The position numbers were made by a program, and so were the translations under genes. This document shows, piece by piece, positions 1 to 11,005 of a stretch of 64,000 nt of DNA. The notes beneath the pieces are model-generated. The model worked only from the letters and a program-made list of their open reading frames with translations, did not search any database and was not told the origin of the DNA. Origin of the DNA: Sipunculus nudus. Taxonomy: Eukaryota > Annelida > Sipuncula > Golfingiida > Sipunculidae. The stretch is from NCBI GenBank assembly GCA_026874595.1, contig CM049320.1:11559964-11623963 (forward strand). The letters are read 5' to 3'. Within the stretch, counting starts at the first letter, position 1, and every line of letters starts with the position of its first letter.

Positions 1-1144
1 GCGTACCTTTATCCTTTCGTCTCTACTGTCCTGTCGCAAAAACAATTAATTCATGTGTTTTATAAACGTCTGAAGGGCGCCAAGATGCTTAATCAGCTTT
101 TGTCGAGTCACATTTCGTTTGTTTAGCTACATTTAGTGGATTAACTTTGCTTTATCTTACACTTTCTAACAGTTGAGACCACACTAACCTCTATCAGGAC
201 AAGCACAAGTACACACTGAGGTTCATTTTATTTACACTCTTAGGCAACAGCGTGATTTTAATTGTGTTTTATGGTGGCGAGACGGTGCGGATTTTCATAG
301 GGATTGTTTTTATTGGCCACCCCATATGGCATATATATGTACGTATTATGAACAGAGGTAAATTATCCAAATCAACACTTAAAATACGAAGGAACAATTT
401 AAAATATACTAAATATATGGAGCTACTATGTTATCCTAAATTACCAACATACAGCTTTCAGCGGACGTTGAATGGATGAGTGGGTTACATTCCTCACGAT
501 TTTGAGGACAAGACGGATTAAAAAAACGGCTAATTGTATAACATGGCACGTTATTCTTTTTCTCGTTTTAATGTCTCAGAATCGGCTTTTGTTTTAATCA
601 ATGATTTTCTTTCGCCATCAACATCATTAAAACAAATGGAAAGGTAATGTTTCAATTTACAATAATGACAAATTGCATAACATAAACATCCACATCCTTA
701 TTACATAGACTCAGACTCAGAGATATGTTAGAAAAAAGGTGTTAAGATTGCACGTTGTATTTCTTCAAATATCTCAACGCCGACTGGAGAGATAAAAGTG
801 GATCAGCCCTTCTTGGCTGGGCTTAAGCTACATTATCGTATGCCCGAGTAGCCGCCTGTCAGGGCCTTTAATTTTGAGTTTAACAACATTCTTTGTCTCT
901 TAACTTTCTTTTGTATGTAAGTTAACCATGCACCTATTTTTCCAAGTTTCATGAAAGAAAAAGCCCAAACAGATACCTCTTCTTTGTCAAATCAACAAAT
1001 GTTTAATAATGCTATAGGTAAATATTAATACATATCTAGTTTTCTTTCAAGTAGAAATAAGAAACACAATGTTCATTTTGTAAGACCCTGCCCTAACTGT
1101 AAAATCAAAGGCTAATATTTCGTTAATGATTAATATCATTTCAG
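1..1144. other. 5' flank or first intron of the receptor gene; no exon identified
   Basis: This stretch is AT-rich and apparently single copy. It should contain, or be followed upstream by, the signal-peptide exon, but no short ORF with a hydrophobic start ends at a phase-1 GT donor. The open frames at 252-479 and near 543-648 were considered and rejected. Confidence 0.4.
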
Positions 1145-1363
1145 CCGTTACAGCTGGGTCACAATCTGACATAACTCTCGGCAAGGTAGCTTCGCAGAGT
1201 AGCCAGAGCTTACACCACGGGCCCCAGGAACCAATCACAAAGCCGTATCACTGCGCAACAAACTATGCGCAGACTAAACAGGAAATAACTCCATGGTGGC
1301 AGGTAGATTTGGGAGTGAAATTCACGGTAACGGCATTAAGTGTTACAGGGAAATTAAGACCAG
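1145..1363 (+). CDS. Receptor exon: N-terminal half of fucolectin/F5-8C domain
   Basis: The acceptor is TCATTTCAG ending at 1144 and the donor is CAG|GTAAAC after 1363. Length is 219 nt, phase 1 in and phase 1 out. It encodes SDITLGKVASQSS, which is the usual opening of fucolectin-type domains (N-x-A-x-G-K-x-A-x-Q-S-S), then a Cys, then PWWQVDLG, the signature strand, then FTVTALSV. The first residues need a G from an upstream exon (G|CC = Ala), which suits a signal-peptide exon. Confidence 0.75.
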
Positions 1364-4300
1364 GTAAACCCCGAATGCAATGAGTAAACTCATGATAGGT
1401 ATATCATTTAATCAGAATATATCAATTTAAAAGTTGTTGTATGCAATGGGGATGCATCTTTGTCCAGCCCTACCAGTCCCCGTGTGTCAGCATCACATGC
1501 AGGTAGGGTAAACGTATTCCACGCGAGTTTGTTGTAGTTTGTTGTGTGAATGGAGGATCCCAGATTTTGTGCTTATTTGATTGAGTAGTACAAAGGTGCC
1601 ATCATGGACCGAATTTAACAACAACTCAGATCTGGTAATGCATGAAAATTTGGGACTGACAACATCAGAAATACAAATAGAAAAATGGTCTCGGTTTATG
1701 CAAGGTCTATATAAATTAATTCTCTAGTGTGTCACATGATAGTAAAATGGGATATGGATTAGGATTATTTGACATGCACCATGACTAATACAGCCACTGT
1801 GTCAAATACTCCCACGGTAGTCATGCCAGGATGATTCAATACAGAGAGACAAATTCAGTTAGTGACCGGTAAATTGGAGCACTAAAATAGTATTTAAATT
1901 TGTTTGCGTAGACAGATGTTTTATTTCCAATTACCCCCAATGAGATATATTTTGAAAGAACAAACGTCGAGAACGCCCTGGAGCAAATTTGCGATCTTCA
2001 TTTTTTTTTTGGTGATAGATGAGGTAAAACAAGGGACCCATGGGTCACGGCGCTCAGCTGATCTTGATTGGACCATAAATGTTTCTCCACTGTGATACTA
2101 TATCGAGTCGATAAAGCTTATGAATATCATGGACATGTTTGGCTATTATAAAGGAATGTAATGTAATATGTGAGTAAATGATAAATGAAATAACCTGACT
2201 GATGGATTAATAGAGTCATATATAGTGGTTTATTTTTTATTTATTAAAGAGGTGTAGAAAATTGTGATATATTTGAGCAAATATGAATGCAATGACAGCA
2301 GTAAAAAGCAGTAGTAGAATGATGATAAGGCTATTTGTTGAAGGATCTAAAGTGTATGGTAGTCTGCAAGCTTTCAATTTGACAGATATGATGTTATGAT
2401 TAATTATGCTGATGAAGTGATTTATGAATTTGTGACTGTATGACACAATATCTCTTTAGTCTTGACAAGGTACATTATTGTGATGCCCACTATGTCTACA
2501 TATTACACAATATTGACATAATTTCTGGCATGTACATAGGTGCCTATGGACGAATAGTTATACAAAATATTAAAGTATGAATATATCTGACTCATCTTGT
2601 TCTTGCTTACTGAGGCTGACTTTGGGATGGGGTTCGGAGAAGGGAAAAGTGAGGGCAGCACGAAGGTGGATGTAGAAATATTCTATTGTAATGTTTTTCA
2701 TTTATATAAGAATATGAAAAGCTAAGAGGAAAGGGGCCCTCCTACTTGGTTATAGTAAAGTTCTAAATATATGATTGCAAACTAATACTCTGACAAGACT
2801 GTCATGAAGAAAAACAGTAAAAGTTTTGAGATACTGTAATGTATGAAAATTTACAGATGGAAAATTTACAGATGGACAGGCAAGTGGACAGAATGGACTA
2901 ATACCTTTATTTCACTTTCAAGGGAATAATGAATTTAAGTTTATATATAAGCCTATTTTTTTAAGCATATCCACTTTTTCCATTAAGAAGTTTTTATCTG
3001 AATCATTTTTTTTTATTTACAGGTTTTATAAATTTTAAATGAAAAAACCTGAAAATATAAGTTAAAATTTTAGAATTGTTGCAAAAGTTGCAATCATTAT
3101 ATATATACAGAGTAAAAAACTGAAACTATAAGTTAAAATATTAGAATTGTTGCAAAAGTTGCAATCATCATATATCCAGAGTGTAGCTAATATTGGGTCA
3201 TATTATGCATACACATATATTTAATTATTTTTAAATCATAAATGTTTAAACTGAATTTAAAAGTAAAAAAAGCCACAACATGGCATCTACAAGAATATTC
3301 CTTGAATCACTATTAAAAAGTTTTGCACATTGGAGTTTTCAGTACCTGCTTAATTTTATTCACCAAAATAAAATAAAAGATTCAGTAAATTTGATAAAAT
3401 AAAACATCTTTTCAAATAAAGTATACACACTGTTGGTTGAATGAGAAACAAACAATATCATTGTGCTAATTACTATCCCAGTTTTAATTAATTACTGAAA
3501 TTAATAGTCAATTTCACACCTGGTGAAGTTTTTACTCCTCTGAAGTAAGGAATTACTTATCTCATGAACATCCACACTTTCATAGCAATACACCACTTTG
3601 TGGACACAATTAAATGTACACTTTAATCATTGTAACCCTGGTGGTACAATACAAAATCTAAAATGTAGCATAGCCTAGAATAAGAATGAATCACATACAG
3701 AAAATAATAACATTCATCTAGTTTATGCACCATCTGGGGGGGGGGGAAGGAGTGCAGAGCAGAGGGGAAGCCTGCTGGTAGTGGCCAAGCTGACCCAAGG
3801 CAAGCTGCCTGGGGTGGGTTACATAATGCAAGTGAAGGCTGTACTACTAGGTGGGCTAGATGTAAACAACACTTGACATGGTGTATGAAAACATGAATAA
3901 AAGCTATTCTTTCCAATCAATTTCTTCGAAACTTCAGATTTTAAAAGATTAAATCCTTATGTATATATGCTGTGAAAATTAAATCAACAGTGCCAAAGTT
4001 GGACAAAATTTAAGGTATTGATTTTTTATTTATGCTAATAACTTGAAAAATTTGCAAAATCCAGATCTAATTTGTGTAAACAATTGAATCTTGATTAAAT
4101 AAAGTTATATTCCTGAAAAAAAGTCTCTAGGTTCAGCAATTCTCATGTGAGTAAATATATTTCCTGATTTTTTAACAAATTGCATTATGTTTTGGCCCAT
4201 AACTTCAAAATAATACCCAATACTAACCTAATTTTTGGTATGTTCATAGAAAATGTATAAAAGAATGTGAATCCTAAATACGATCAAAAACAGATCAGTG

Positions 4301-7300
4301 GTTTTGATATTAGGCAGCCCTGAAGTGTAACAATGGCTTTTTTATGGAAAACAGAGTTTTTTTTCCTTAATATCTCGAAGTCCTGAACATAGGTAAAAAA
4401 ACAGTTGTATGAGTAGATCATCATTTTGTCCCTTCATATCAGAGTACACGCTGCATATTGACATGCATCATTAACCAACTTTATAATAATCAACTGAAGC
4501 TTTAGAGATTTATGTGTTCGTAGCTTACACGAGTTCTGTATTTAATTGTGTCAAACAAAGATGTCTTTCACCTTGTTGGTGAGAAACTGGTGTGGCACAC
4601 GTCTTATTTAGATAAAATCAGTAGAAATGTTTAATTTATATAGTGAGAATATATATATTGATCATCCAAGGCTCAATGACAAACATCACTTAGTAGTGGA
4701 CGCTGTCATCCCCGCAAGAGAAAAATAACTGTTTCTCGCGGTCCAAGGGTCTTATCATCGGCGTCTCTTTATACCACGGATGGACTAGTATCATGACCAC
4801 GTCATTTGGCTCCGGTCAAAGACCCGAGTTACAACGCTATTCCATAAAGCCTCGTTGGTTTAGACAACGTAACAAAAAAATACATGCATTGGTTATACCG
4901 TCATGCAATTAGCTAATTTAATGGCTTAAAAAAATGCATCAGTCAAACAGCTGTAAGGTAATGCCAAAGTGTTTTTCCAAGTATCTGCGGTATAAAAAAA
5001 GACATTTGAATAAAACAAATATTTATTTTTTTTTTTGTAGGAGATACATTAGGCCCGAGCTTTCAAGTGCTGGTTACTGCCACTCCCTTCCCAAGAAACA
5101 ACATTTCAACACATGATGTTTGTAAAGGTATCTCTATTTCTACAACACCAAAACCAGGGTATCAGTATAAGAGCTTGACGCTCGATATTCTGTGTGATAC
5201 TCCACGGTCTGGCAGGTTTGTTGTTATCTATAAAATTAACGAGATACAACCAACATCATTGGTGTTATGTAGGATCCAAGTGAGGGGATATCCAGGTAAT
5301 TATTACCTCAAATTCCTTTTCAATTATCTCATTTACATCCATCTCTGTGCTTATAGTATCCATATATTTTGCTAGTGTAACAAAACAAACGAAATAATTC
5401 TTGATAACAGCCACTTTTAATATTGAGCTTCCTGATGCATTATTTTATATCATATAATTTAGCTCTATGTTGGCAGTGTCTATTTTAGTTACCACAATAA
5501 CGTACCAACGTTACACAGAGGCTGCTCCTCATTACATGTCTTCGGCGAAAGTTCCGTTAAAACAGAATAGTGCGATTGGCAATGTTGCAAGCTATACGGT
5601 CTCAAACTCGACAGCAGAGGTAATGATACGTCAATTCGTTCACTGAATAGAGAAACCCAGTACAATTTGCATACGAACATTGCTAACGTGTAACGAAATG
5701 GAACGGAGTAACCGAACACCGTGTATTATGGGTTTAGTTGGCGTTTTACTTATGACACATAACATAGAACTATAAACATGAAACTTTTCTATGATTCATC
5801 TTCAGCAAATATTAGCGAATAAGCGATGGATAGTTCGAATTATTGTAATTTACCCTGTTGCTCAAACTTGTTTGGTCTCCCGTCTATAATCATATTTTAG
5901 GTATCTGTGGGAGAAATTAATACTCGAGGAACGACATATAATGGGGAAAGACCAGTATGGCCATGGCTGGTTGGTCTTGCGTTGACAGTCTTTCCTTTGT
6001 TGGTCTTACTGTTTCTGTTTGCTATTAGGTGAGTATTCGTATAACTTAACGTACGATATAGGAATGACGCCACAAAATTAAACATTCCATATGTTGTTGT
6101 TTTGTTGAAATGTTTATAATAATTATATATTTCTACAGAAGAAGGATACCGAAGAACTCATCTGAGAGGAAAATCCCTGTAAATGCAACTGATGAAGGTA
6201 TATTGTTATAATCTTGAAATAATATTTCATTGCTGGTATTAACACACGACCCGGAATTAATAATGTTGCAACAGTAATTTTAAATAAATTTTTTTAATTA
6301 AACACAAATTTTAAATAATGTGTCTAAAAAACATGAAATAAGCAATAAACGGATACCTTGTTTCTGGCTTTTCCTGGCATGGAAGCTAGTAAAAAGCATA
6401 TCTTCCTTGTTCTTTGTGCCATAGATGCCGTTACATCTTCCGAGGGTTTTCAAACAGGCACACATAACGGACATACTGATGGTTACGATTATATACAACA
6501 GGACCAGCCAACGGGAATGGGAATAGCTCAACTGAACAAATCAAATGTTTTTGATGTTCAGGCATCCAGTTCTCCTGGGACTCTCGGCTGTATAGTTACT
6601 AATAAATCATCAGTAGACACCTTTCCTATCCACACGGATATCAACAACGATTCATCTTCAAGACACGCAGCGATAAACGTAGTCCATAACGACCAGCGAC
6701 CGCTTCCGAAAACTTACACCACATTAATTAATCAATTATCATACACCCGTTCATCTGATACAGTAACTAAAAACGTAGTGGGCAATATGGCTAATGAGGA
6801 GTACATTAAAGTTGGCCATGCGAACGAGTGCAATGAGATTGTCAACAAAGAAACTGACTCTTTGAACACTCAACTAAGACAGGTCTACAAACAATGTGTC
6901 GCCGAGTACAGTCAATTAAAACATGTCAACAAGGAAGTTGCCCCCGAGTACAGTAAATTAAAGCATGAAAACAAGGATGCTGCCCATAAGTACAGTCAAT
7001 TAAAACATATAGGCAAGGAAGCTGCCCTTGGGTACAGTCAGTTAAGGCATGTAAACAAAGCAACTAGCCATGAGTACAGTCAATTAGGACATGTCAACCA
7101 GGAAACTGCTCATGGGTACAGTCAATTAAGGCATATCACCAAGAAAGATGCCAGGGATCGCGAGTACAGTCAATTAAGGCATGTTAACAAGAAAGCTTCC
7201 CCCGAGTACAGTCAATTAATGCATGTCAACAAGGAAGCTACCCAAGATTACAGTCAATTAAGACATGTCAACAAGAAGGCTACCCCTGAGTACTGTCAAT

Positions 7301-7377
7301 TAAGGCATGTCAACAAGAAAGCTGCCCCTAAGTGGAGTCAATTGAGACATGACAACAAGGAAGCTACCCCCGAGTAA
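1145..7377 (+). CDS. Transmembrane fucolectin-like receptor with tandem YSQL-motif tail (split gene, 5' exon missing)
   Basis: Six exons join in phase: 1145-1363, 5041-5295, 5489-5619, 5901-6028, 6139-6197 and 6425-7377, all with AG/GT borders. Joined, they give about 580 residues: a fucolectin/F5-8C-like domain (motif PWWQVDLG; a GRFVVIY strand and a final LCRIQVRGYPG strand), a Ser/Thr-rich stalk with an N-S-T glycosylation site, one hydrophobic segment (WPWLVGLALTVFPLLVLLFL) followed by RRRR, and a tail of 14-residue repeats built on YSQL. Exon 1 enters in phase 1, so an upstream signal-peptide exon is expected; none was identified. Fucolectin-type domains bind fucosylated glycans in animal innate immunity. 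YxxL motifs serve in tyrosine-phosphorylation signalling or clathrin-mediated sorting. A glycan-sensing immune or endocytic receptor is therefore an inference. The frame ends in TAA inside the repeat array and homologous repeats continue beyond it. The 3.7-kb intron 1 holds a dispersed repeat. Confidence 0.75.
2030..2060 (+). repeat. Solitary Helentron-like element terminus (family B end)
   Basis: A 31-bp sequence containing the palindrome GACCCATGGGTC followed by GCTCAGCTG. It differs by a single base from the copy at 18029-18059 and is close to 16350-16380. Its partner terminus is not seen in the next 3 kb, so this is an isolated or truncated end inside intron 1 of the receptor gene. Confidence 0.55.
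3050..3182 (+). repeat. Two-copy tandem repeat of about 65 bp
   Basis: Two adjacent diverged copies share TTAGAATTGTTGCAAAAGTT and the flanking CTATAAGTTAAAAT and CAGAGT motifs. It lies in intron 1 of the receptor gene. Confidence 0.6.
3850..4405 (+). repeat. Family E dispersed repeat, copy 1
   Basis: It aligns by eye with 18770-19385, 19425-19640, 20500-21238 and the split copy 46391-48812. Shared landmarks are CAAAGTTGG..AAAATTTAAGG, TTGAATCTTGATTAAATAA, TGCATTATGTTT, GTATAGAA(A)GAAT and GATATTAGGCAG. The terminal GACGG run and CAGCTGAGCTAAAA end are missing here. It is inside receptor intron 1. Confidence 0.65.
5041..5295 (+). CDS. Receptor exon: C-terminal half of fucolectin/F5-8C domain
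   Basis: A T-rich tract ending TTTTTTGTAG precedes 5041 and the donor is CCAG|GTAATT after 5295. Length is 255 nt, phase 1 to phase 1. It opens with GDTLGPSFQVLVTA and ends with SGRFVVIYKI and LCRIQVRGYPG, the closing strands of the lectin fold. It contains three cysteines (DVC, DILC, LVLC), which probably pair, and an N-I-S glycosylation site. A downstream in-frame extension into the intron is non-coding. Confidence 0.75.
5489..5619 (+). CDS. Receptor exon: extracellular stalk
   Basis: The acceptor TATTTTAG ends at 5488 and the donor is GCAGAG|GTAATG. Length is 131 nt, phase 1 in and phase 0 out. It encodes about 43 polar residues rich in Ser, Thr, Val and Asn with an N-S-T sequon near the end. 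No domain is recognisable; this is a membrane-proximal stalk. Confidence 0.65.
5901..6028 (+). CDS. Receptor exon: transmembrane segment
   Basis: The acceptor ATTTTAG ends at 5900 and the donor is ATTAG|GTGAGT. Length is 128 nt, phase 0 in and phase 2 out. After about 18 polar residues it encodes PVWPWLVGLALTVFPLLVLL and further hydrophobic residues, a clear single membrane span. The first cytoplasmic arginines are completed by the next exon. Confidence 0.75.
6139..6197 (+). CDS. Receptor exon: basic juxtamembrane segment
   Basis: The acceptor TTTCTACAG ends at 6138 and the donor is GATGAAG|GTATAT. Length is 59 nt, phase 2 in and phase 1 out. It encodes RRRIPKNSSERKIPVNATDE. The run of Arg directly after the hydrophobic segment is a stop-transfer signal and places the following repeats in the cytoplasm. 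Confidence 0.65.
6425..7377 (+). CDS. Receptor exon: cytoplasmic tail with tandem YSQL repeats, ends at an in-frame TAA
   Basis: The acceptor TTGTGCCATAG ends at 6424; the G left by the previous exon completes Asp. About 160 Ser/Thr/Asn-rich residues (with YTTL and YIKV) are followed from about 6900 by tandem units of 42 bp, consensus EYSQLRHVNKEATP. Ten units keep the tyrosine (YSQL, YSKL or YCQL). In the eleventh, Y is replaced by W (TGG). In the twelfth, the Tyr codon is TAA and ends the frame at 7377. One unit (around 7140-7165) carries a two-residue insertion. Spacing between tyrosines is 14 residues, longer than the 10-12 of a classical ITAM, so adaptor-type YxxL sorting signals are an equal possibility. 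Confidence 0.75.
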
Positions 7378-7520
7378 AGTAAATTCATGTACGTCGACAA
7401 GGAAACTGCTCATGAGTACAACCAGTTAAGCCATGCCAACGAGGAAGATGCTAATGAGAGCACTAAGTTGGGACACCAGTGTTATGATGTACTTTCTGAA
7501 ACCGAATCCATTGTAAATGT
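7378..7520 (+). pseudogene. Coding-like continuation of the YSQL repeat array beyond the stop
   Basis: Directly after the TAA the same frame stays open and still matches the repeat: SKFMYVDKETAH, EYNQLSHANEEDAN, then ESTKLGHQCYDVLSETESIV. This is two more units plus what looks like a natural C-terminal segment containing YDVL, so the ancestral protein was longer. Either TAC became TAA recently, or it is a polymorphism or an assembly error, or translation now ends earlier. A possible donor (ATT|GTAAAT) lies near 7513. Confidence 0.6.
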
Positions 7521-7587
7521 TTTTTTCAGTGTATGTTGTCCAGGAATCATTTGTCCAAGTTATTTGTGCATGCATATTTGTTTCTGA

Positions 7588-8255
7588 AATTTATTATATC
7601 ATATTCAGATATTGCTTTTGTTTTTTTTTTTTTTTTTTTGGTTTTTTTTTTTTAGAAACTTTGATATCTCGTGCTAAATGTGTGTGTCCAGGTTGTAAAC
7701 CTCCACAGTCCCAAAGGTGGTGAAAAATATTTAACAATAATTGTTTCTGTGTAAAGAAGTAAAGTACCTGTGTAAATAAGACTATTGGCAGATGTGGCAT
7801 GTCTTTGTGCTAGTCCAAGGAAGAGGCAATACATTAATTTCGTTAAGCTCTTCAGTGCATTATGTGATGTTAGCTCGAAATTTAATAACTTCTACGCACG
7901 TATACGTTTTCACGGAAGAAGTTGGTAGGTCACTCTCGTAGCACATACGATATCTTTACAATGCAAGTCACTGTTACCTATGTTAAATTTTTTCTTCCCA
8001 CAATTCCATGTAACACGTTCTCTGTAATCCGTATCCAATCATGTAAAACATACGTGTGGACGCCTGTGGCCTAATTTCATCAGTGGCCACTTTTCCATGT
8101 AAAAGAAAATCAATTTAATGTTATGTTTTTAGTTCTGCGTCAACAGCATTCCTCAGATTGTAATGTAGGTTTAACAATAAAATTTAAAGAGAAATGTAGC
8201 TCCTCAGAACTGTTCTTTCTAGAGGTAAAGACATTCTGACAGGCTATGAAGTACT
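7588..8255. other. Downstream flank of the receptor gene; poly-T tract, no gene seen
   Basis: It contains a 20-nt T run (7620-7639) followed by a second T run and TTTAG, a possible splice acceptor, and AATAAAATTT near 8178, a possible polyadenylation signal. No coding potential is recognised. Confidence 0.4.
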
Positions 8256-9095
8256 TTGATCATCCTCAACCAGGTATTCTTCTCAACCAATATGTCAAAC
8301 TTAACTGGTGTTATCATCTGGAAACTTATTTGTGAACAGCTGGCCCCTGTTACCTTGACACCCCAAATTCAGTTATGCTCTCCCTATACTGGCAAGTCAG
8401 CAAAATGTGCAAGATAGAAAGTTTGGGATGAAAAGCTTGGCTTAAAATGCAGCCATAATCTTATTTAATAAGTCAGTCCTGTGACCTTGACGTTGAATCA
8501 TACTTGCTTTAGTGGTGGGTATTATGAAATAATTTTGAAATCCATTTGTCAAACCAACCTCGAGTAATCATCTGGAAACAAATCTGTGTATGGACGGATG
8601 TACAGACAGACAAACGAACAGATGGGCAGACAGGGTGATTTCTATGGGGCATCCACTTGTGATCAATAAACACACCAGTTTTTGGGACACTAGATGGGAT
8701 AACATCTGAGAAACTGACATGACTGTTGTCATTTTAAAGTAAAAAATAGAAAAATATTCGTTAAAATCAGAAAAAAAATACAAATGGTGCACCACTTTTT
8801 CAGGAAATGACAAAACTAGTCATGGTCAATATTCAAGGCAACATTCATGACAATTCTTGCATTAATTATCAAGATATTGGAGGTATTGTATCAAACTTGT
8901 TATTAATCTCGGGGATACAGGTCACAGCGACTTAATTTCAAGTTTCAAAGGAGATTTTTTTATTGACGTCTATTGATTTTAGTTACTCAAGGGTCAGCGG
9001 TTACGATTTTTGCCCTGCTAACGGACGACCAGACGGACAATCGACAAAGCGCCATACCTATATCTCAGATGTCTTACAGTCAGCGGAGCTTAAAA
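8256..9095 (+). repeat. Helentron-like element fragment, family B/D, right end intact
   Basis: It matches the interior of the element at 30996-32334 (GTGAACAG.TGGCCCCTGT, GCAAGTCAG, GGGTGATT) and closes with CGCCATACCTATATCTCAGATG, CTTACAGTCAGCGGAGCT and TTAAAA, a degraded form of the CAGCTGAGCTAAAA terminus. The left CTAGGGACC end is absent. Confidence 0.6.
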
Positions 9096-10690
9096 TTAAT
9101 GATTCATGGGGAGTTTTAGGAGTTGGCGGCCATTTTTGATGCCATCTTGGATTTTCCAATAATATTAATACGCAATGATGTTTTTATTGGTTCCAATAAA
9201 TTTCTGGACCCCAAAACCAAAATTACAACTCTATGATGAGAACTAATTGATTTTATTGCCATCTGAGGAGCTTGGCCATCTTGGACGCTATTTTGGAAAT
9301 AACTTTCCAATTTTGGTAAACTTTTTACATATAGTTAGGCGGGTCCTATAGAATAGAAAATTACACAATTTCTTGCAATTTGTTGGTGGTTGAACAATAT
9401 TTTCGATATTTTTACCCTAACACCCGCCTCCCCCTCCCTCCTTTTTGTAAAATGAGTGCGAATTGTCTTCGACAATTATTGCTGACCAAATCTTCAAAGA
9501 TATGAAAAATGCCAAATTTGACTTATAAATTTGCACATTTTTTTACCATTTTATATATTTAATTCCTTGTACCTATTAAGAGATTTTACCATGAAATATT
9601 AGGAAGTTGGTGTTATTTCAGATGCTAATTCGTCAAAATTTGCGTTTTGGTAAATTAACAGACTTGTCTATCCCAAGAACATTCGACCAGTTCAATTTGT
9701 AACCCATGAGAACCCTATCCCTTAATACTATTTTGAGAAGAAATACTTAATTGGTGTTAGATTTTTCAACTCCTTCTATGATTTCAAATAACCACGTGCC
9801 TTAGTGCCAACAACAGCGGTAACCACAACACTTCGTAAGAAGACTGACCTCCAGCTTCTTAATATTTCTTTCTCGCTGCCAAACTAGTTGTTCATGCAGA
9901 CAACACTTACAGAACATCAGTAAATGCAACTTATAAATCTTTATAAATAAACCATTTGTCAATAAAATACAATACAAACGCTAATGAGTCCCTGAGAAAC
10001 TTACAGAGATGTACAGCATCTTTATATTCCCTGTTTTGAGAAGTACAGCATATCTATGTTCCCTGTTCTGAGAAAACACAACATCTTTATACTCCTAATT
10101 CACGGAAAGGCTAAAGTAATTCAAGCACAATTGATTCGATACACTGAATAAAAAATTAGTATCATAATTACCTTCAAAATGAAATGTGAACAGACAAAAA
10201 ACGTCTAATATATCTATTTTATCCTCTTGAGTTTTTTAAATTATGTTGTTTCAGAATTTGAGGGACTGAATGGACTTTCTATAATATAATTCTTAAGCTG
10301 ATATACGGCAACTATTATTTGACAGAAGTTAACCACTTGTTACTGAAGTCAGTTCGTTAATACGCCTTGCAAAACAGGTTCAAATAAAATAGAAATCACT
10401 TTATAATAAATATTTAGTTGCTAGAATTTAGCAACAAATAATCCAACTAAACCACACACTGTCAAGCTCTGGTTATAACCAAGTTTATCCCAGCAAGTGC
10501 TTCAAAAGTATCCCAGTGCCATCCAATATAATCTTAATAGAGCCCTCATTTTACCTGTAATGTTAAATCCAGTGGCGTCAATTTATCTTCGGGGGGGGGG
10601 GGGTGACTTGCAGAATGTGGAGATGATCGCAAAGGGGGGGGGGGGGGGGGGGGAGGCGGGCGACAGGCGTTGTCAAAATTGGGAATAGGC
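9096..10690. other. Intergenic AT-rich stretch; no gene seen
   Basis: It holds GGCCATTTTTGATGCCATCT-type sequence at 9125-9300, probably another old dispersed repeat. There is a short tandem repeat at about 10012-10102 (roughly 32-bp units around TACAGCATCTTTATATTCCC) and two G runs near 10591 and 10636. No convincing coding sequence. Confidence 0.4.
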
Positions 10691-10712
10691 AGACATATAC
10701 ATATATATATGT

Positions 10713-10932
10713 CACAGGACAAACTCCGATCCAGTAGAATCGTCGATCCTACTAGGACAAAGTCCGATCGGACTTTCTACTAGGAGAAACTCCGATCAGA
10801 CTTTCTACTAGTAGGATCGGCAATTCTACTAGGACAAACTCCGATCATAGCCTCTACTAGGACAAACTCCGATCAACCAGAGACCACAACATAATTAGAC
10901 TTTCTACTAGTAGAATCGGCGATTCTACTAGG

Positions 10933-10935
<3 letters not shown>
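10713..10935. repeat. Array of CTACTAGGACAAACTCCGATC units with internal palindromes
   Basis: The motif CTACTAGGACAAACTCCGAT recurs about five times at irregular spacing, mixed with inverted pieces (GATCGGACTTTCTACTAG, CTACTAGTAG). Direct and inverted copies together could fold into hairpins. It is followed directly by a 65-bp TA microsatellite. No family is recognised. Confidence 0.7.

Positions 10936-11000
<65 letters not shown>
10936..11000. repeat. (TA)n microsatellite
   Basis: An uninterrupted alternating TA run of about 65 bp. Confidence 0.95.

Positions 11001-11005
<5 letters not shown>

Noticed and set aside
252-479. 75-codon plus-strand frame as the receptor's signal-peptide exon
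   Set aside because: It lacks a proper ATG start and a hydrophobic core at its beginning, and has no GT donor in the phase needed by the exon at 1145.
543-648. Frame starting ATGGCACGTTATTC and ending at ATGGAAAG|GTAATG as a first exon
   Set aside because: Its donor phase (2) does not match the phase-1 acceptor at 1145, and the peptide is not a signal sequence.
7517-7800. Phe/Lys-rich frames on both strands around the T runs
   Set aside because: They are translations of homopolymer tracts and have no supporting motif.
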